A stretch of 64,000 nucleotides of DNA from an uncultured Bacilli bacterium. GTDB lineage: Bacteria; Bacillota_I; Bacilli_A; RF39; UBA660. The DNA lies in NCBI GenBank assembly GCA_934141535.1, contig CAKPCH010000001.1:124001-188000 (forward strand), written 5' to 3'. Every line of letters starts with the position of its first letter. Within the stretch, counting starts at the first letter, position 1. Under the pieces are notes generated by a model. The model made no database searches. It was not told the origin of the DNA and saw only the letters and a program-made list of their open reading frames with translations. A program made the position numbers and the translations under genes. Shown in pieces: positions 54,192 to 63,211 of this stretch.

Positions 54192-55043
54192 GTGAAAAAA
54201 TTTTATAAGTTAAAAAATGATGCTGTTTTTAAAGCTGTTTTCTGTAAAGAAAAAAATATTGATTTACTTGAGTTATTATTACAAGAAGCTTTAAATAAAA
54301 AAATTAATATTATTAGTATTAATACTCCTGAAATCTATAAAAATAATGTCTATGAAAAAGGTAGAACTTTAGATGTTTTAATTAGATCTAATAATTTATT
54401 AATTAATGTTGAAATTAATACTTTTGTTTCTAATTCTTTAAAAAGAAGAAATGCTGGTTATATCTTTAGAAAGTATAGTGAACTTACTCATATGGGTGAA
54501 TCTTATAATTCTATGCCTTTAGTTATTCAAATTAATCTAAGTAGTTTAAATAGTAATAAGTTAGTTTATAAATATAATTTATATGATAAAATTAATAATA
54601 AAACATATATAGATAATCTAGAAATTTACGAGTTTAATATTACTAAAATTAAAGAAACGTGTTATAATAAATCTAGTAAATACAGGTTACTTAGTTTACT
54701 TGATTGTAATAAAGAAGAACTTGATTTATTAAAGGGAGACGATATTGTGGAAAGAATAAAGAACGAGGTTAATTATTTAAATGATGATCCTGATTTTATT
54801 AAGTACATGAGTGAAGAAGATGAGGCTAGATTACTTAAAAACACTTTAAAAGAAGATGCATATCAAACGGGTATTGAGCAAGGTATTGAACAAGGTGTAA
54901 AGCAAGGTATTGAGCAAGGAATAGAAGAAGGAAGTAAAAAGCAAAAATTAATGACAGCAAAAGAATTACTAAAAAATAATATACCAATAGATATTATAGT
55001 TAAATCTACTGGTCTTACAGAAAACGAAATTAATAGCATTTAA
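54192..55043 (+). CDS. Rpn family recombination-promoting nuclease/putative transposase
   Basis: The start is GTG with GAGGTGAT before it. The 283-residue protein has the PD-(D/E)XK core of the Rpn/YhgA family: NDAVFKAVFCKEKN near 8-22, then RTLDVLIRSNNLLINVEINTF near 58-80 with the Asp and ExN-type catalytic residues, and GYIFRKYSEL near 93. The C-terminus has a run of GIEQ/GVKQ-type repeats (about 228-247) and a small helical domain (LTAKELLKNNIPIDIIVK-like, about 255-275). In E. coli Rpn proteins promote RecA-independent recombination. A broken relative lies at 29100. Confidence 0.88.
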   Translation: MKKFYKLKNDAVFKAVFCKEKNIDLLELLLQEALNKKINIISINTPEIYKNNVYEKGRTLDVLIRSNNLLINVEINTFVSNSLKRRNAGYIFRKYSELTHMGESYNSMPLVIQINLSSLNSNKLVYKYNLYDKINNKTYIDNLEIYEFNITKIKETCYNKSSKYRLLSLLDCNKEELDLLKGDDIVERIKNEVNYLNDDPDFIKYMSEEDEARLLKNTLKEDAYQTGIEQGIEQGVKQGIEQGIEEGSKKQKLMTAKELLKNNIPIDIIVKSTGLTENEINSI

Positions 55044-55069
55044 AAAAAGAATTGAAAAATTCTTTTTTT
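55042..55069 (+). terminator. Rho-independent terminator after the Rpn gene
   Basis: AAAAAAAGAATT pairs with AATTCTTTTTTT around a short A-rich loop; the same hairpin ends the remnant at 29328. Confidence 0.85.
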
Positions 55070-55088
55070 GTATAATAAAAAAGAAAAA

Positions 55089-56282
55089 CTATTTAAGTTT
55101 TCCTTTTAATCCCTTTAAACCTTTTACACCATAATTACTTAATATATTACTATCAAATGAATATGTTTTCTTTGATCTATTTTTATAATCCTTAATAGCT
55201 AAAGTAATCATTTCATCAAGTAATTCTGTATAAGTTTTACCTGTTGGTTCCCATAAATAGAATGATAAACTTCCTGGTATTGTATTAGGTTCATTTATAT
55301 AATATTTATTTGTTTTTTTATCTATTAAATAATCTATTCTACATACTCCACCTAAGTTAAGTGCTCTAAAGGCTTTTTTAGATGTTTTTTGTATTTCTTT
55401 AGTTAAATCTTCACCTATTCTAGCTGGTATTATTCTACTAGCGCTCGCCATCCCCTTAGAAGCACCTTTTAATTTACCTTTAGATCCTCCTATATATTTA
55501 TCAGCATACGTTAAGAATTCATCATCACTAGTAACTTCTTCTATTACACTTGCTTCTTGATGTGAATAATTTCCAAATACACTACAATTTACTTCTACTA
55601 AATTTTGTACTGCTTTTTCAACTACTATTTTAACATCATATTTCATAGCTTCTTCTATAGCAGTTGCTAAAGATGTTTCATCTTTTACATAACTAATACC
55701 AACGCTACTACCAAGAGTTGCTGGCTTAACTATTACTGGATAACCAAGTTTTTTAACATCACTAAATATTTTATCACAGTCATCTGCATAGTCACTATCA
55801 AAGAACCAAACATAATCTACTATAGGTAATCCCATATCTTTAAATACTTGTTTCATAATAACTTTATCTTGTCCTAATGCACTGCCAAGTACTCTACTTC
55901 CAACATAAGGAATACCAACACTATCTAAATATCCTTGAAGAGTTCCATCTTCTGCATTATTGCCATGTACTATAGGGAATGCTACATCTATAGTATCTAT
56001 AGTTCTTCTAAATAATCCTTTTGTATTTTGTAAGCTAAATCCATCACGAGTTTTTGTTAAAACAACTTGTTTAGCATACTTCTTTAATTCATCAAAATCA
56101 CGATATACATCTATATCAGTAAGCATTTTACCTGTATACCATATTCTATCTTTACTTATATATATTGGAACTATTTCATATTTATCTTGATTTATATGTT
56201 CCATAGCTTGAACTGCGCTTATAATACTTACTTCATGTTCTACAGTTTCTCCACCAAATATTACACCAACTTTTATTTTCAT
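55089..56282 (-). CDS. ddl: D-alanine--D-alanine ligase
   Basis: Ddl makes the D-Ala-D-Ala dipeptide for peptidoglycan. The ATP-grasp pattern is complete: VIFGGETVEHEVS near 7-19, FPIVHGNNAEDGTLQGYLD near 102, VIVKPATLGSSVGISYV near 180, VVEKAV near 220, and INEPNTIPGSLSFYLW near 333. At 397 residues it is about 30-90 longer than most. Between TYADKYIGG and ASRIIPAR (about 258-285) there is a Gly/Lys/Ser-rich insertion in the substrate-loop region. Downstream of murF in one operon. Start ATG has TAGGAGATG. Confidence 0.92.
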   Translation of the reverse strand: MKIKVGVIFGGETVEHEVSIISAVQAMEHINQDKYEIVPIYISKDRIWYTGKMLTDIDVYRDFDELKKYAKQVVLTKTRDGFSLQNTKGLFRRTIDTIDVAFPIVHGNNAEDGTLQGYLDSVGIPYVGSRVLGSALGQDKVIMKQVFKDMGLPIVDYVWFFDSDYADDCDKIFSDVKKLGYPVIVKPATLGSSVGISYVKDETSLATAIEEAMKYDVKIVVEKAVQNLVEVNCSVFGNYSHQEASVIEEVTSDDEFLTYADKYIGGSKGKLKGASKGMASASRIIPARIGEDLTKEIQKTSKKAFRALNLGGVCRIDYLIDKKTNKYYINEPNTIPGSLSFYLWEPTGKTYTELLDEMITLAIKDYKNRSKKTYSFDSNILSNYGVKGLKGLKGKLK

Positions 56283-56293
56283 TTTTACATCTC

Positions 56294-57883
56294 CTATTCA
56301 TTAAATAAATCTGGTAAATCATTTTCTAATAAGACATAAGTTTCTTTATTCTCTTTGCTTGCTAATCTATTCATAAGAGGAAAAGCTTCTCTTACATCAT
56401 TTAGAATAAATATTTTTTTATCACTAAATTCTTTTTCTTTTAAACCTTCATATATTGGCTTAGTTTGCTTTTTACCTATTAAAATTACATAATCGCTTAC
56501 TTCACTCATATATTCACCAAATTTTTTATTTAGTTCATATTGCTTATCTCCAAGTTCTATCATACCAGGTGTTACAACTATTCTTACACCATCCATTAAT
56601 CCTAAAACTTCTAAAGCTGCTTTTGATCCAACTGGATTAGAGTTATAAGCATCATCTATAATATTAATATTTCCATATTTTTTTAATTCTAAACGGTGTT
56701 CTATAGGTTTTATACTTTTTACACCTGATTTTAATTCTTCTTTAGTTAAACCTAATTCATTACCTAGTAATATACCATCTAAAATATTATATACATTATG
56801 TTTTCCTAATAATTTAGTAGTAAATGTATATTTATTATTATCACCTTTAAATATACAATCAAATGTTGTACCACTTGATGATAATCTAATATTTGTAGCA
56901 CGCAAATCTACATCTTTATTATCTATACCTATCCATTTAACTTTACAATTATTTTTTATTTTATATTTTAATTGATATTCATCGTCCCCATTTAATATGG
57001 CTAGTCCATCACTTGGTAATGACTCAACAAGTTCAAATTTAGTATTCATGATATTTTCTTGACTACCAAATGATTCTAAATGTGCTTCACCTATCTTAGT
57101 TATTATTCCATATTTTGGATTAACTATCTTACAATTTTGTTTTATATCTTCTTTTTTAAAAGCACCCATCTCCGCTATAAATATATCACTAAATTTATCT
57201 AAATAATTATTTATAGAATTAATAAGGCCATATGGAGTATTAAAACTTTTTGGTGTAGCAACACTATTTAATTTTACATTTAATATTGTATTTATTATAT
57301 TTTTACTACTTGTTTTACCATAACTTCCTGTTATACCAACAACTGGTATATTATAATTTTTAAGTTTTCTTTTAGCTTTAAATAAATAATGTAAGTAAAC
57401 CATATGTTCAACTGGTTTATTTATTACATTAGCAAGCATTACTACAAAGGCATTTAAATATGTAGCAAGCCCTAATATTAAATAGTTATATATCAATTTA
57501 TCATAATCAAAATTTATTACTACTGGTATAATCATAATAAGGTATAAGAGTATAAGTGTAAATGATAATCTTTTAATACGAGCAGTTACTACTAATGGTT
57601 TTTTATCTACTACTTTATCTTTCTTTCTATATATCATAAATATTATTCCATAAAGTATTATAAATACTCCTATAGTAATACCTATTTCAAAAAATATTGT
57701 ACATGTTAATAATACAAATAATAAGTCACTTTCAAATGCTATCTTACTTATATTACTTAAAATCCATTTAAAATATCTACAATCTAAATCATAATAGTTT
57801 TGTTGTAACATTTGAAAATTCTTTTTTGTTTTATATATTGTAAATATTAAATATGGTATTAATGAAACTAAAAATAATTGCAT
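56294..57883 (-). CDS. murF: Membrane-anchored MurF-type ligase (UDP-MurNAc-tripeptide:D-Ala-D-Ala)
   Basis: The 529-residue protein joins several membrane helices (about residues 1-160) to a Mur ligase domain. The latter has the ATP loop PVVGITGSYGKTSSKN near 176-190, AEMGAFKKEDI near 244, NGDDEYQLKYK near 295 and IDDAYNSNPVGSKAALEV near 415-432. MurF normally is a soluble protein of about 450; a membrane N-terminal extension is seen in some Firmicute homologues. Placed directly before ddl, whose product is its substrate, and after a hydrolase, with AGGAGG for its start. Confidence 0.88.
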   Translation of the reverse strand: MQLFLVSLIPYLIFTIYKTKKNFQMLQQNYYDLDCRYFKWILSNISKIAFESDLLFVLLTCTIFFEIGITIGVFIILYGIIFMIYRKKDKVVDKKPLVVTARIKRLSFTLILLYLIMIIPVVINFDYDKLIYNYLILGLATYLNAFVVMLANVINKPVEHMVYLHYLFKAKRKLKNYNIPVVGITGSYGKTSSKNIINTILNVKLNSVATPKSFNTPYGLINSINNYLDKFSDIFIAEMGAFKKEDIKQNCKIVNPKYGIITKIGEAHLESFGSQENIMNTKFELVESLPSDGLAILNGDDEYQLKYKIKNNCKVKWIGIDNKDVDLRATNIRLSSSGTTFDCIFKGDNNKYTFTTKLLGKHNVYNILDGILLGNELGLTKEELKSGVKSIKPIEHRLELKKYGNINIIDDAYNSNPVGSKAALEVLGLMDGVRIVVTPGMIELGDKQYELNKKFGEYMSEVSDYVILIGKKQTKPIYEGLKEKEFSDKKIFILNDVREAFPLMNRLASKENKETYVLLENDLPDLFNE

Positions 57884-57884
57884 A

Positions 57885-58619
57885 CTAACCTCCTATAAAA
57901 TTTTTTATTATACTTACTGTTTGTCCTAAATTTTCTAAATATGCATAATGTGTACAGTTAGGATATGTTATAACAGCAGCATCTTCTATTAAGTTTTCTA
58001 ATTCATATGCAGTATCAAGTGATACAGCCTCATCATTAGTTCCCCATATTATTATTGTAGGACATTTAATTTTTTTAACATCTTCTGTTACATCAAGATT
58101 AACATGTTCTACCATAATTTTTCTCATAATTAAACTTGCATCTCTATAATCTTTAGATCCAAAATGTTTTTTAGCAAATCCTTCTAATTTATTTAATCCT
58201 GGAACTTTTTTTAATTTTTTTAATATTCTAGTCTTTAAACTTAAATTAACTATTTCTTTTTTATATGGACTACCAAATAAAACTAATTTATTTGTTTTAT
58301 ATTTACTAGCATACACTAAACTTATTTTACCACCAAATGAATGTCCTATTACAATAGGATTATCTACCTTAAGTTCTTTTAGTAATTCATGTACTATATC
58401 AGCATAATCATATATTGTAAGTATTTCTTTTGGTTCACTTGACATACCAAATCCTGGTAAATCTAATATAATTACTCTATTGTTTTTTTTAAGTCTATCT
58501 CCTACTGGTTTCATCATTTCTATATTCTGTCCCCACCCATGAAGAAGTACTATAGTGTTTTCTTGTGCTTCACCATAATCTATATAATTAATATCTAAAC
58601 CTTTAATATTTTTAATCAC
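57885..58619 (-). CDS. Alpha/beta hydrolase
   Basis: The 244-residue protein has the fold's motifs: oxyanion region LLHGWGQNIEMM near 25-36, nucleophile elbow VIGHSFGGKIS near 91-101 (Ser95), acid in IWGTNDEAVS near 193 (Asp197) and His in NCTHYAYLE near 220. The substrate is unknown; it is the first gene of an operon with murF and ddl, so a link to cell-wall metabolism is possible but not shown. The start is GTG with AGGTGATAAA. Confidence 0.85.
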   Translation of the reverse strand: MIKNIKGLDINYIDYGEAQENTIVLLHGWGQNIEMMKPVGDRLKKNNRVIILDLPGFGMSSEPKEILTIYDYADIVHELLKELKVDNPIVIGHSFGGKISLVYASKYKTNKLVLFGSPYKKEIVNLSLKTRILKKLKKVPGLNKLEGFAKKHFGSKDYRDASLIMRKIMVEHVNLDVTEDVKKIKCPTIIIWGTNDEAVSLDTAYELENLIEDAAVITYPNCTHYAYLENLGQTVSIIKNFIGG

Positions 58620-58662
58620 TTTATCACCTAATAATAATTATATCACTTTTATGTATAAAATA

Positions 58663-58702
58663 AAAGAATGTAAAATAGAAAGAGTATTATTTTACATTCT
58701 TA
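58663..58702 (-). terminator. Rho-independent terminator after the 58708 gene
   Basis: AAGAATGTAAAATA pairs with TATTTTACATTCTT, a 14-base-pair stem followed by T residues. Confidence 0.85.
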
Positions 58703-58707
58703 TTATC

Positions 58708-59451
58708 TTAATTAGAAATTAATTTTATACTTTTAATATAGACATCATTATCTTTTAAAGTAACTTCTATATTAAAAGTTCCATCAGTACTAGTATCTTT
58801 ATAAGAACCGTGCGCTACAAATGATTTACTTGATTCATTATAAGTTACAGAATCTATAGCATATGTAATATTTGAACCACAATAATATGTACTTCTAAAA
58901 TAAACTCTTCCTTCTGTTTCTTTATAACTAGCATAATTAGGTGATGCATTTTTTAAATCTTCAGTTAAAGAATAATTATCACCATATATTAATTTATAAG
59001 CATTTAGAAAATCTTCATATGATACATAAGCAGTTGCTTGTTCCATTGTTGCTTTATTTTGATCATAATAATTTGTTATTATATCATGACTATTTTTATA
59101 TAAATATCTATTTGTTAATAATAATCTTGATTGATTATCTAGTACTTCATTATCAGTTAATTTTTCTAGACATCCAACTGCATTAGGTAATTTTGATAAT
59201 TTAGATGCAACTAACTCTTTTACCTTAGCTATATCTTCTTCTTTATTATTATCATCCGTTTTTATTTGTCCTTCTTTTTTATTATTATCATCTGTTTTTA
59301 TTTGCTCTTCTTGTTTAGGTAAATCTATATCATTAGTATTATTATTTGTATTACTATTTGTTATTAAATATATTATTACTAAAAGTGCTGCTATAATTAT
59401 ACATAAAATAAATATTATTATTTTTTGTAATACATTATTATTTTTTCCCAT
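58708..59451 (-). CDS. Membrane-anchored extracytoplasmic protein, unknown
   Basis: The start is set at the ATG at 59449-59451 (MGKNNNVLQK), since AAGGAG precedes it. The 247-residue protein has one N-terminal helix (about 11-35), then an Asn/Asp/Lys-rich linker with two near repeats (QIKTDDNNKKE and QIKTDDNNKEE), and a C-terminal domain of about 170 residues with two cysteines (GCLEKLTDN and YCGSNITY). I do not recognise the domain. The final beta strands (NIEVTLKDNDVYIKSIKLI) suggest an NTF2-like or lipoprotein outer domain, unproven. Confidence 0.65.
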   Translation of the reverse strand: MGKNNNVLQKIIIFILCIIIAALLVIIYLITNSNTNNNTNDIDLPKQEEQIKTDDNNKKEGQIKTDDNNKEEDIAKVKELVASKLSKLPNAVGCLEKLTDNEVLDNQSRLLLTNRYLYKNSHDIITNYYDQNKATMEQATAYVSYEDFLNAYKLIYGDNYSLTEDLKNASPNYASYKETEGRVYFRSTYYCGSNITYAIDSVTYNESSKSFVAHGSYKDTSTDGTFNIEVTLKDNDVYIKSIKLISN

Positions 59452-59494
59452 AATTATTCTCCTTATCATATATAAATATTATATTAAATATTTT

Positions 59495-60601
59495 TTATAA
59501 ATACCATATCTTTTCATTATTTTTTCTAACTTCTTTAATTATTCCACCGCCAAGACAAACTTCTTTATCATATAATACACAAGCTTGTCCAGGTGTTACG
59601 CTCTTAACTCCTTGTTCATATTTAACAAGTATTTCTCCGTTATCAAGCCATTCTAATTTAACTGGAATATCACTTTGTCTATATCTAAATTTTGCTACAC
59701 AGTCAAATACTTTCTCATCTCCTAAATAATTTACATTATCTATTATACAAGATGTAGAAATTAAATAATCATTATCTTCTCCTATACAAATATATAAAAT
59801 ATTTTTCTTTAAATCTTTACCAACTACAAACATTCTAGAAGCAGTACCACCTATATCAAGTCCTCTTCTTTGTCCTATAGTATAATACATAAGTCCTATA
59901 TGTTTACCAACAATTTCATTAGTTTCTATATTTACTATATCGCCAGGAGTATTTGGTAAATAATTTTTTAGAAATGTAGAAAAATTTCTTTCACCTATAA
60001 AGCATATACCTGTTGAATCTTTTTTGTGAGCAGTTAAAAGGTCGTATTTTTCTGCTATTTTTCTTACATCTGGTTTAATCATATCACCTATTGGAAATAA
60101 TACATGACTTAATTGTTCTTTGCTTACTTGTGATAGAAAATAAGTTTGATCTTTATTATCATCAACAGCTCTTAATAGTTTTCCATCTTTTATTCTAGCA
60201 TAATGTCCAGTAGCAATATAATCTGCTCCCAATTTCATAGCTTCTTTTACAAATGAATCAAATTTAATATATTTGTTGCACATTATATCTGGATTTGGTG
60301 TTCGTCCCTTTTTTAATTCATCTAGAAAATAAGTAAAAACATAATCCCAATACTCTTTTACAAAATCTTTTCTATATAGAGGTATACCTATTTTTTTACA
60401 AACAGCAAGTGCATCATTATAATCTTCTTCTTGAGGACAAGTACCTTTACTTGATACTGGAGCACCTGTTATTTCTCCATCAGCAAATGAATCCCAATTT
60501 CTCATAAATAGTCCTATAACTTCATAACCTTGCTCTTTTAGCTTTATAGCAGCCACACTAGAATCTACACCGCCACTCATTCCTATAACAACTTTTTTCA
60601 T
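59495..60601 (-). CDS. mnmA: tRNA-specific 2-thiouridylase MnmA
   Basis: MnmA thiolates U34 of Lys, Glu and Gln tRNAs. The ATP-PP loop GMSGGVDSSVAAIKL is at 8-22, NPDIMCNKYIKFD with its cysteine near 104, and STGICFIGERNF with the catalytic cysteine near 202. The C-terminal beta domains contain YTIGQRRGLDIGG near 243. Length (368) is normal. Start ATG has AAAAGGTG. The partner desulfurase is not in view. Confidence 0.97.
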   Translation of the reverse strand: MKKVVIGMSGGVDSSVAAIKLKEQGYEVIGLFMRNWDSFADGEITGAPVSSKGTCPQEEDYNDALAVCKKIGIPLYRKDFVKEYWDYVFTYFLDELKKGRTPNPDIMCNKYIKFDSFVKEAMKLGADYIATGHYARIKDGKLLRAVDDNKDQTYFLSQVSKEQLSHVLFPIGDMIKPDVRKIAEKYDLLTAHKKDSTGICFIGERNFSTFLKNYLPNTPGDIVNIETNEIVGKHIGLMYYTIGQRRGLDIGGTASRMFVVGKDLKKNILYICIGEDNDYLISTSCIIDNVNYLGDEKVFDCVAKFRYRQSDIPVKLEWLDNGEILVKYEQGVKSVTPGQACVLYDKEVCLGGGIIKEVRKNNEKIWYL

Positions 60602-60635
60602 AAAACTTCACCTTTTAATATTATATAATATAATT

Positions 60636-60661
60636 TAAAAAAAAGATAGAATTTCTATCTT
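60636..60661 (-). terminator. Rho-independent terminator after the 60655 gene
   Basis: AAGATAGAA pairs with TTCTATCTT, followed by a T tract on the minus strand. Confidence 0.75.
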
Positions 60662-61194
60662 AATTTTATAAGTACATATATACTTTCAATTAAATCTACT
60701 ATACTTGTCATAAGTAAGCATATACCTGCTGCCATAGTTATAGTTATTAAAGATGTAAAAGGATTTACTATTAATAATATTCCAAGTATTATCATTAATA
60801 TAGATAATATTATAAGAAATACGCCACTATCTATAACAGTACTTATATTAATAGATAATTGAAGTTTAAATAAATTACTAACTATTATCCATATACCTAA
60901 GATAATAGGAAATATATTTATTAAATTTGCTCTATAAATAAATATAAGTATACCTGCAATAAGAGTTATTAATCCCATTAAAATATCAAAACTAAATAGT
61001 TTATCTTTTTTAGGCATATTAAAATATGATACAAAGTATGCTACACCATTAAGAATTATAATAAATGAAAACATTATTACAAATGCCTCTAATGATTCTA
61101 ATGGATTTATCATTAAAAATATAGATAACACTATCATTAATATTGATATTACTATTGAATATCCTTCACATCTTTTTATATAATCTCTTATCAT
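60655..61194 (-). CDS. HdeD/DUF308-type membrane protein
   Basis: The 179-residue protein has about six membrane helices in three pairs, each pair with the family pattern G-x-x-L-x-x-NP (ILSIFLMINPLESLEAFV near 22-40, ILGILLIVNPFTSLITI near 135-151). HdeD-like proteins are linked to acid or stress response in enterics, but in Firmicutes their function is unknown. Start ATG has GTAGGAGG. Confidence 0.8.
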   Translation of the reverse strand: MIRDYIKRCEGYSIVISILMIVLSIFLMINPLESLEAFVIMFSFIIILNGVAYFVSYFNMPKKDKLFSFDILMGLITLIAGILIFIYRANLINIFPIILGIWIIVSNLFKLQLSINISTVIDSGVFLIILSILMIILGILLIVNPFTSLITITMAAGICLLMTSIVDLIESIYVLIKLR

Positions 61195-61233
61195 AAATTC
61201 CTCCTACTATTATATTACCACATTTTTCTAATT

Positions 61234-61512
61234 TTATAAACATACATTTTTCACATTTTTGTCTATTAACTTTTCCCATAATTTTTTAATAGCTTTTAAT
61301 GATAAAGTTGAAAGTAAAAATCCTATAACTGGTACTAATGAACTTAAAAATATATTATTAATATTTTGTGTCATATAAGAATAAATAACAATTATTACAT
61401 ATGTTAAAATCATAATACAAATTCTTCTTGTTTTACTAGTCTCCCACATTTTATCTAGTTCTACTCTTTTATTTCTTAATTCTATATTATTAATTCTTTT
61501 TTCTATATTCAT
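61234..61512 (-). CDS. Small two-helix membrane protein, unknown
   Basis: The start is set at the ATG at 61510-61512 (MNIEKRINN), with AGGTGAG upstream. The 92-residue protein has a charged coil (1-27), two membrane helices (about 29-48 and 55-75) and a basic tail. No family recognised. It lies between the MMPL-associated gene and the HdeD-type gene. Confidence 0.65.
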   Translation of the reverse strand: MNIEKRINNIELRNKRVELDKMWETSKTRRICIMILTYVIIVIYSYMTQNINNIFLSSLVPVIGFLLSTLSLKAIKKLWEKLIDKNVKNVCL

Positions 61513-61594
61513 ACATCTCACCTATTATTATTGTAACACATCTCTTTTTATAAAAAAACTACTAACAATTAATTTGTTAATAGTCAAATTTTAT

Positions 61595-63211
61595 TTATTT
61601 TGAATTTTTTACCATAGAAATAAATAATACTTTAGTAGAATTATTAGAAGAAAATCCTTTATAATCAGAAGATAATTTTGTGAGTGCTTCTAATGTATCA
61701 CTATAATTTTTAAATGTATTAGAATAATTACTTAAAGTACTTATTCCTTCTTTATTAAATTTAGTTATACCAAGATTTAATTCGTTTATACCACTATCTA
61801 ATTTATCTACTCCATTATATAAAAGAGATAAAGAGTCTTTTATTTGTTTTACTGAGGCATTTTTTACTTCTTTAGCAACTTTTTTTGATATTTCTGCTGA
61901 AACTGTTCCTGTTACTTCTTTAGCTGTGAGTTCTGATACTTCAACTGAAACTTTACGCGCTACTTTTTCAGATGATTTTAAAGCACTTTCACTTGAAGAT
62001 ATAGCAGCATATTTTTGTATTATAGGCAATTTATCATCATTACTTATTATATAACAACTATTTAATTGATCATTAGTCATAGAACCACCATTTAATTTTA
62101 TAGCTTTACCCTGTTCACAATTAACATAATCATTATAAAGATTAGCATCTTTTAAATATTCTATTACTGCTTTTTCTACTGAAGTTTTTATTAACTCTTC
62201 TACCTCAGTACTATTAGCACTTAAATATTCACTTACACTTTTCCAAGCTTGATTTGCTATTTCTTGTTTATAAGCATCAGTATAAACTAAACTTATATTA
62301 TTTATTGCTTCATTTTTTATAGCATCTACTTGTTCAGTACTTAAAACTTCATCACTAGTATTTAAAGCATTAATAGCACTCTCTAGTTTAGTTTTTAATT
62401 CTTGAGATCCTTCTTTTAATGTATTAGATCCATCTTCTATAGTATTCATACTACTTTGTAATTTATTAACACTATCTACTAAAGAATCCATCTTTTTAAA
62501 TACTTGTAGATCATTTTCATCTAATAATTTTGGTGTAGATATTATATACATATTTCCTAAATTAAAGTTTTTAGTATCATAAGTAATAACTATCTCATCC
62601 ATATCTTTTAATTTAGAGATACCAATACTTTCATATAAACCTGGTGAACTTAGTCCTACTAATACATTTTTAGTACCTGTATTTACTACTTTACCATTAC
62701 TAATATTTATATTGGTATTGTTATTATCTAAAATAGTACCTACTGTTACTACAAATGGTGTATATATATTTTTATATCTACCATTTACAAGTACTTGATT
62801 TAATTCATTATTAGTAAATTTCATTACTATTTTTACACTACCACTTTTACCTATCATATCTTTTTTATTCATCTTTTTATCATTTAAATAATAAGTAATG
62901 TTAGTTTCTATAGGAAGTCTTTTTTCTATTTTACCTCTATAAAATATATCTGTTCCTTTAGCGCTCCATAATATATTGTTATTTTCTAATGTAAACTTTT
63001 CTTTTCCATTTATATTTAATATATCTTTTAATTCACTCTCATCATTTAATTCCCCAGTTTCTTTATTTACTAAGTGATTTACTACTGTTGTATTTTTTAT
63101 TTTACCTGTAGTATCTAAAGTAGTATATACAGTCTCATTTTTTTCTAAAGCAGAAACTGATAAAGGTATAAAAATACTTATCAATAATAAAGTTTTTAAT
63201 TTATTTTTCAT
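61595..63211 (-). CDS. Exported protein with coiled coil, YhgE/Pip-like, partner of MMPL transporter
   Basis: Residues 1-21 are a signal peptide (LLLISIFIPLSVSALEKN). The outer part has a beta region (about 25-235) and long helical stretches with heptads (about 235-300 and 430-510), including Ala/Ser/Val-rich EVSELTAKEVTGTVSAEISKK. This matches the extracellular coiled-coil proteins that accompany MMPL or YhgE/Pip systems in Firmicutes. Its start overlaps the end of the transporter gene by 11 bases, so they are coupled. Its exact role is unknown. Confidence 0.7.
   Translation of the reverse strand: MKNKLKTLLLISIFIPLSVSALEKNETVYTTLDTTGKIKNTTVVNHLVNKETGELNDESELKDILNINGKEKFTLENNNILWSAKGTDIFYRGKIEKRLPIETNITYYLNDKKMNKKDMIGKSGSVKIVMKFTNNELNQVLVNGRYKNIYTPFVVTVGTILDNNNTNINISNGKVVNTGTKNVLVGLSSPGLYESIGISKLKDMDEIVITYDTKNFNLGNMYIISTPKLLDENDLQVFKKMDSLVDSVNKLQSSMNTIEDGSNTLKEGSQELKTKLESAINALNTSDEVLSTEQVDAIKNEAINNISLVYTDAYKQEIANQAWKSVSEYLSANSTEVEELIKTSVEKAVIEYLKDANLYNDYVNCEQGKAIKLNGGSMTNDQLNSCYIISNDDKLPIIQKYAAISSSESALKSSEKVARKVSVEVSELTAKEVTGTVSAEISKKVAKEVKNASVKQIKDSLSLLYNGVDKLDSGINELNLGITKFNKEGISTLSNYSNTFKNYSDTLEALTKLSSDYKGFSSNNSTKVLFISMVKNSK

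Noticed and set aside
54870..54930. Tandem repeats in the Rpn gene as a CRISPR-like array
   Set aside because: They are in-frame short Gln-Gly-Ile-Glu codon repeats inside a gene, with no spacers.
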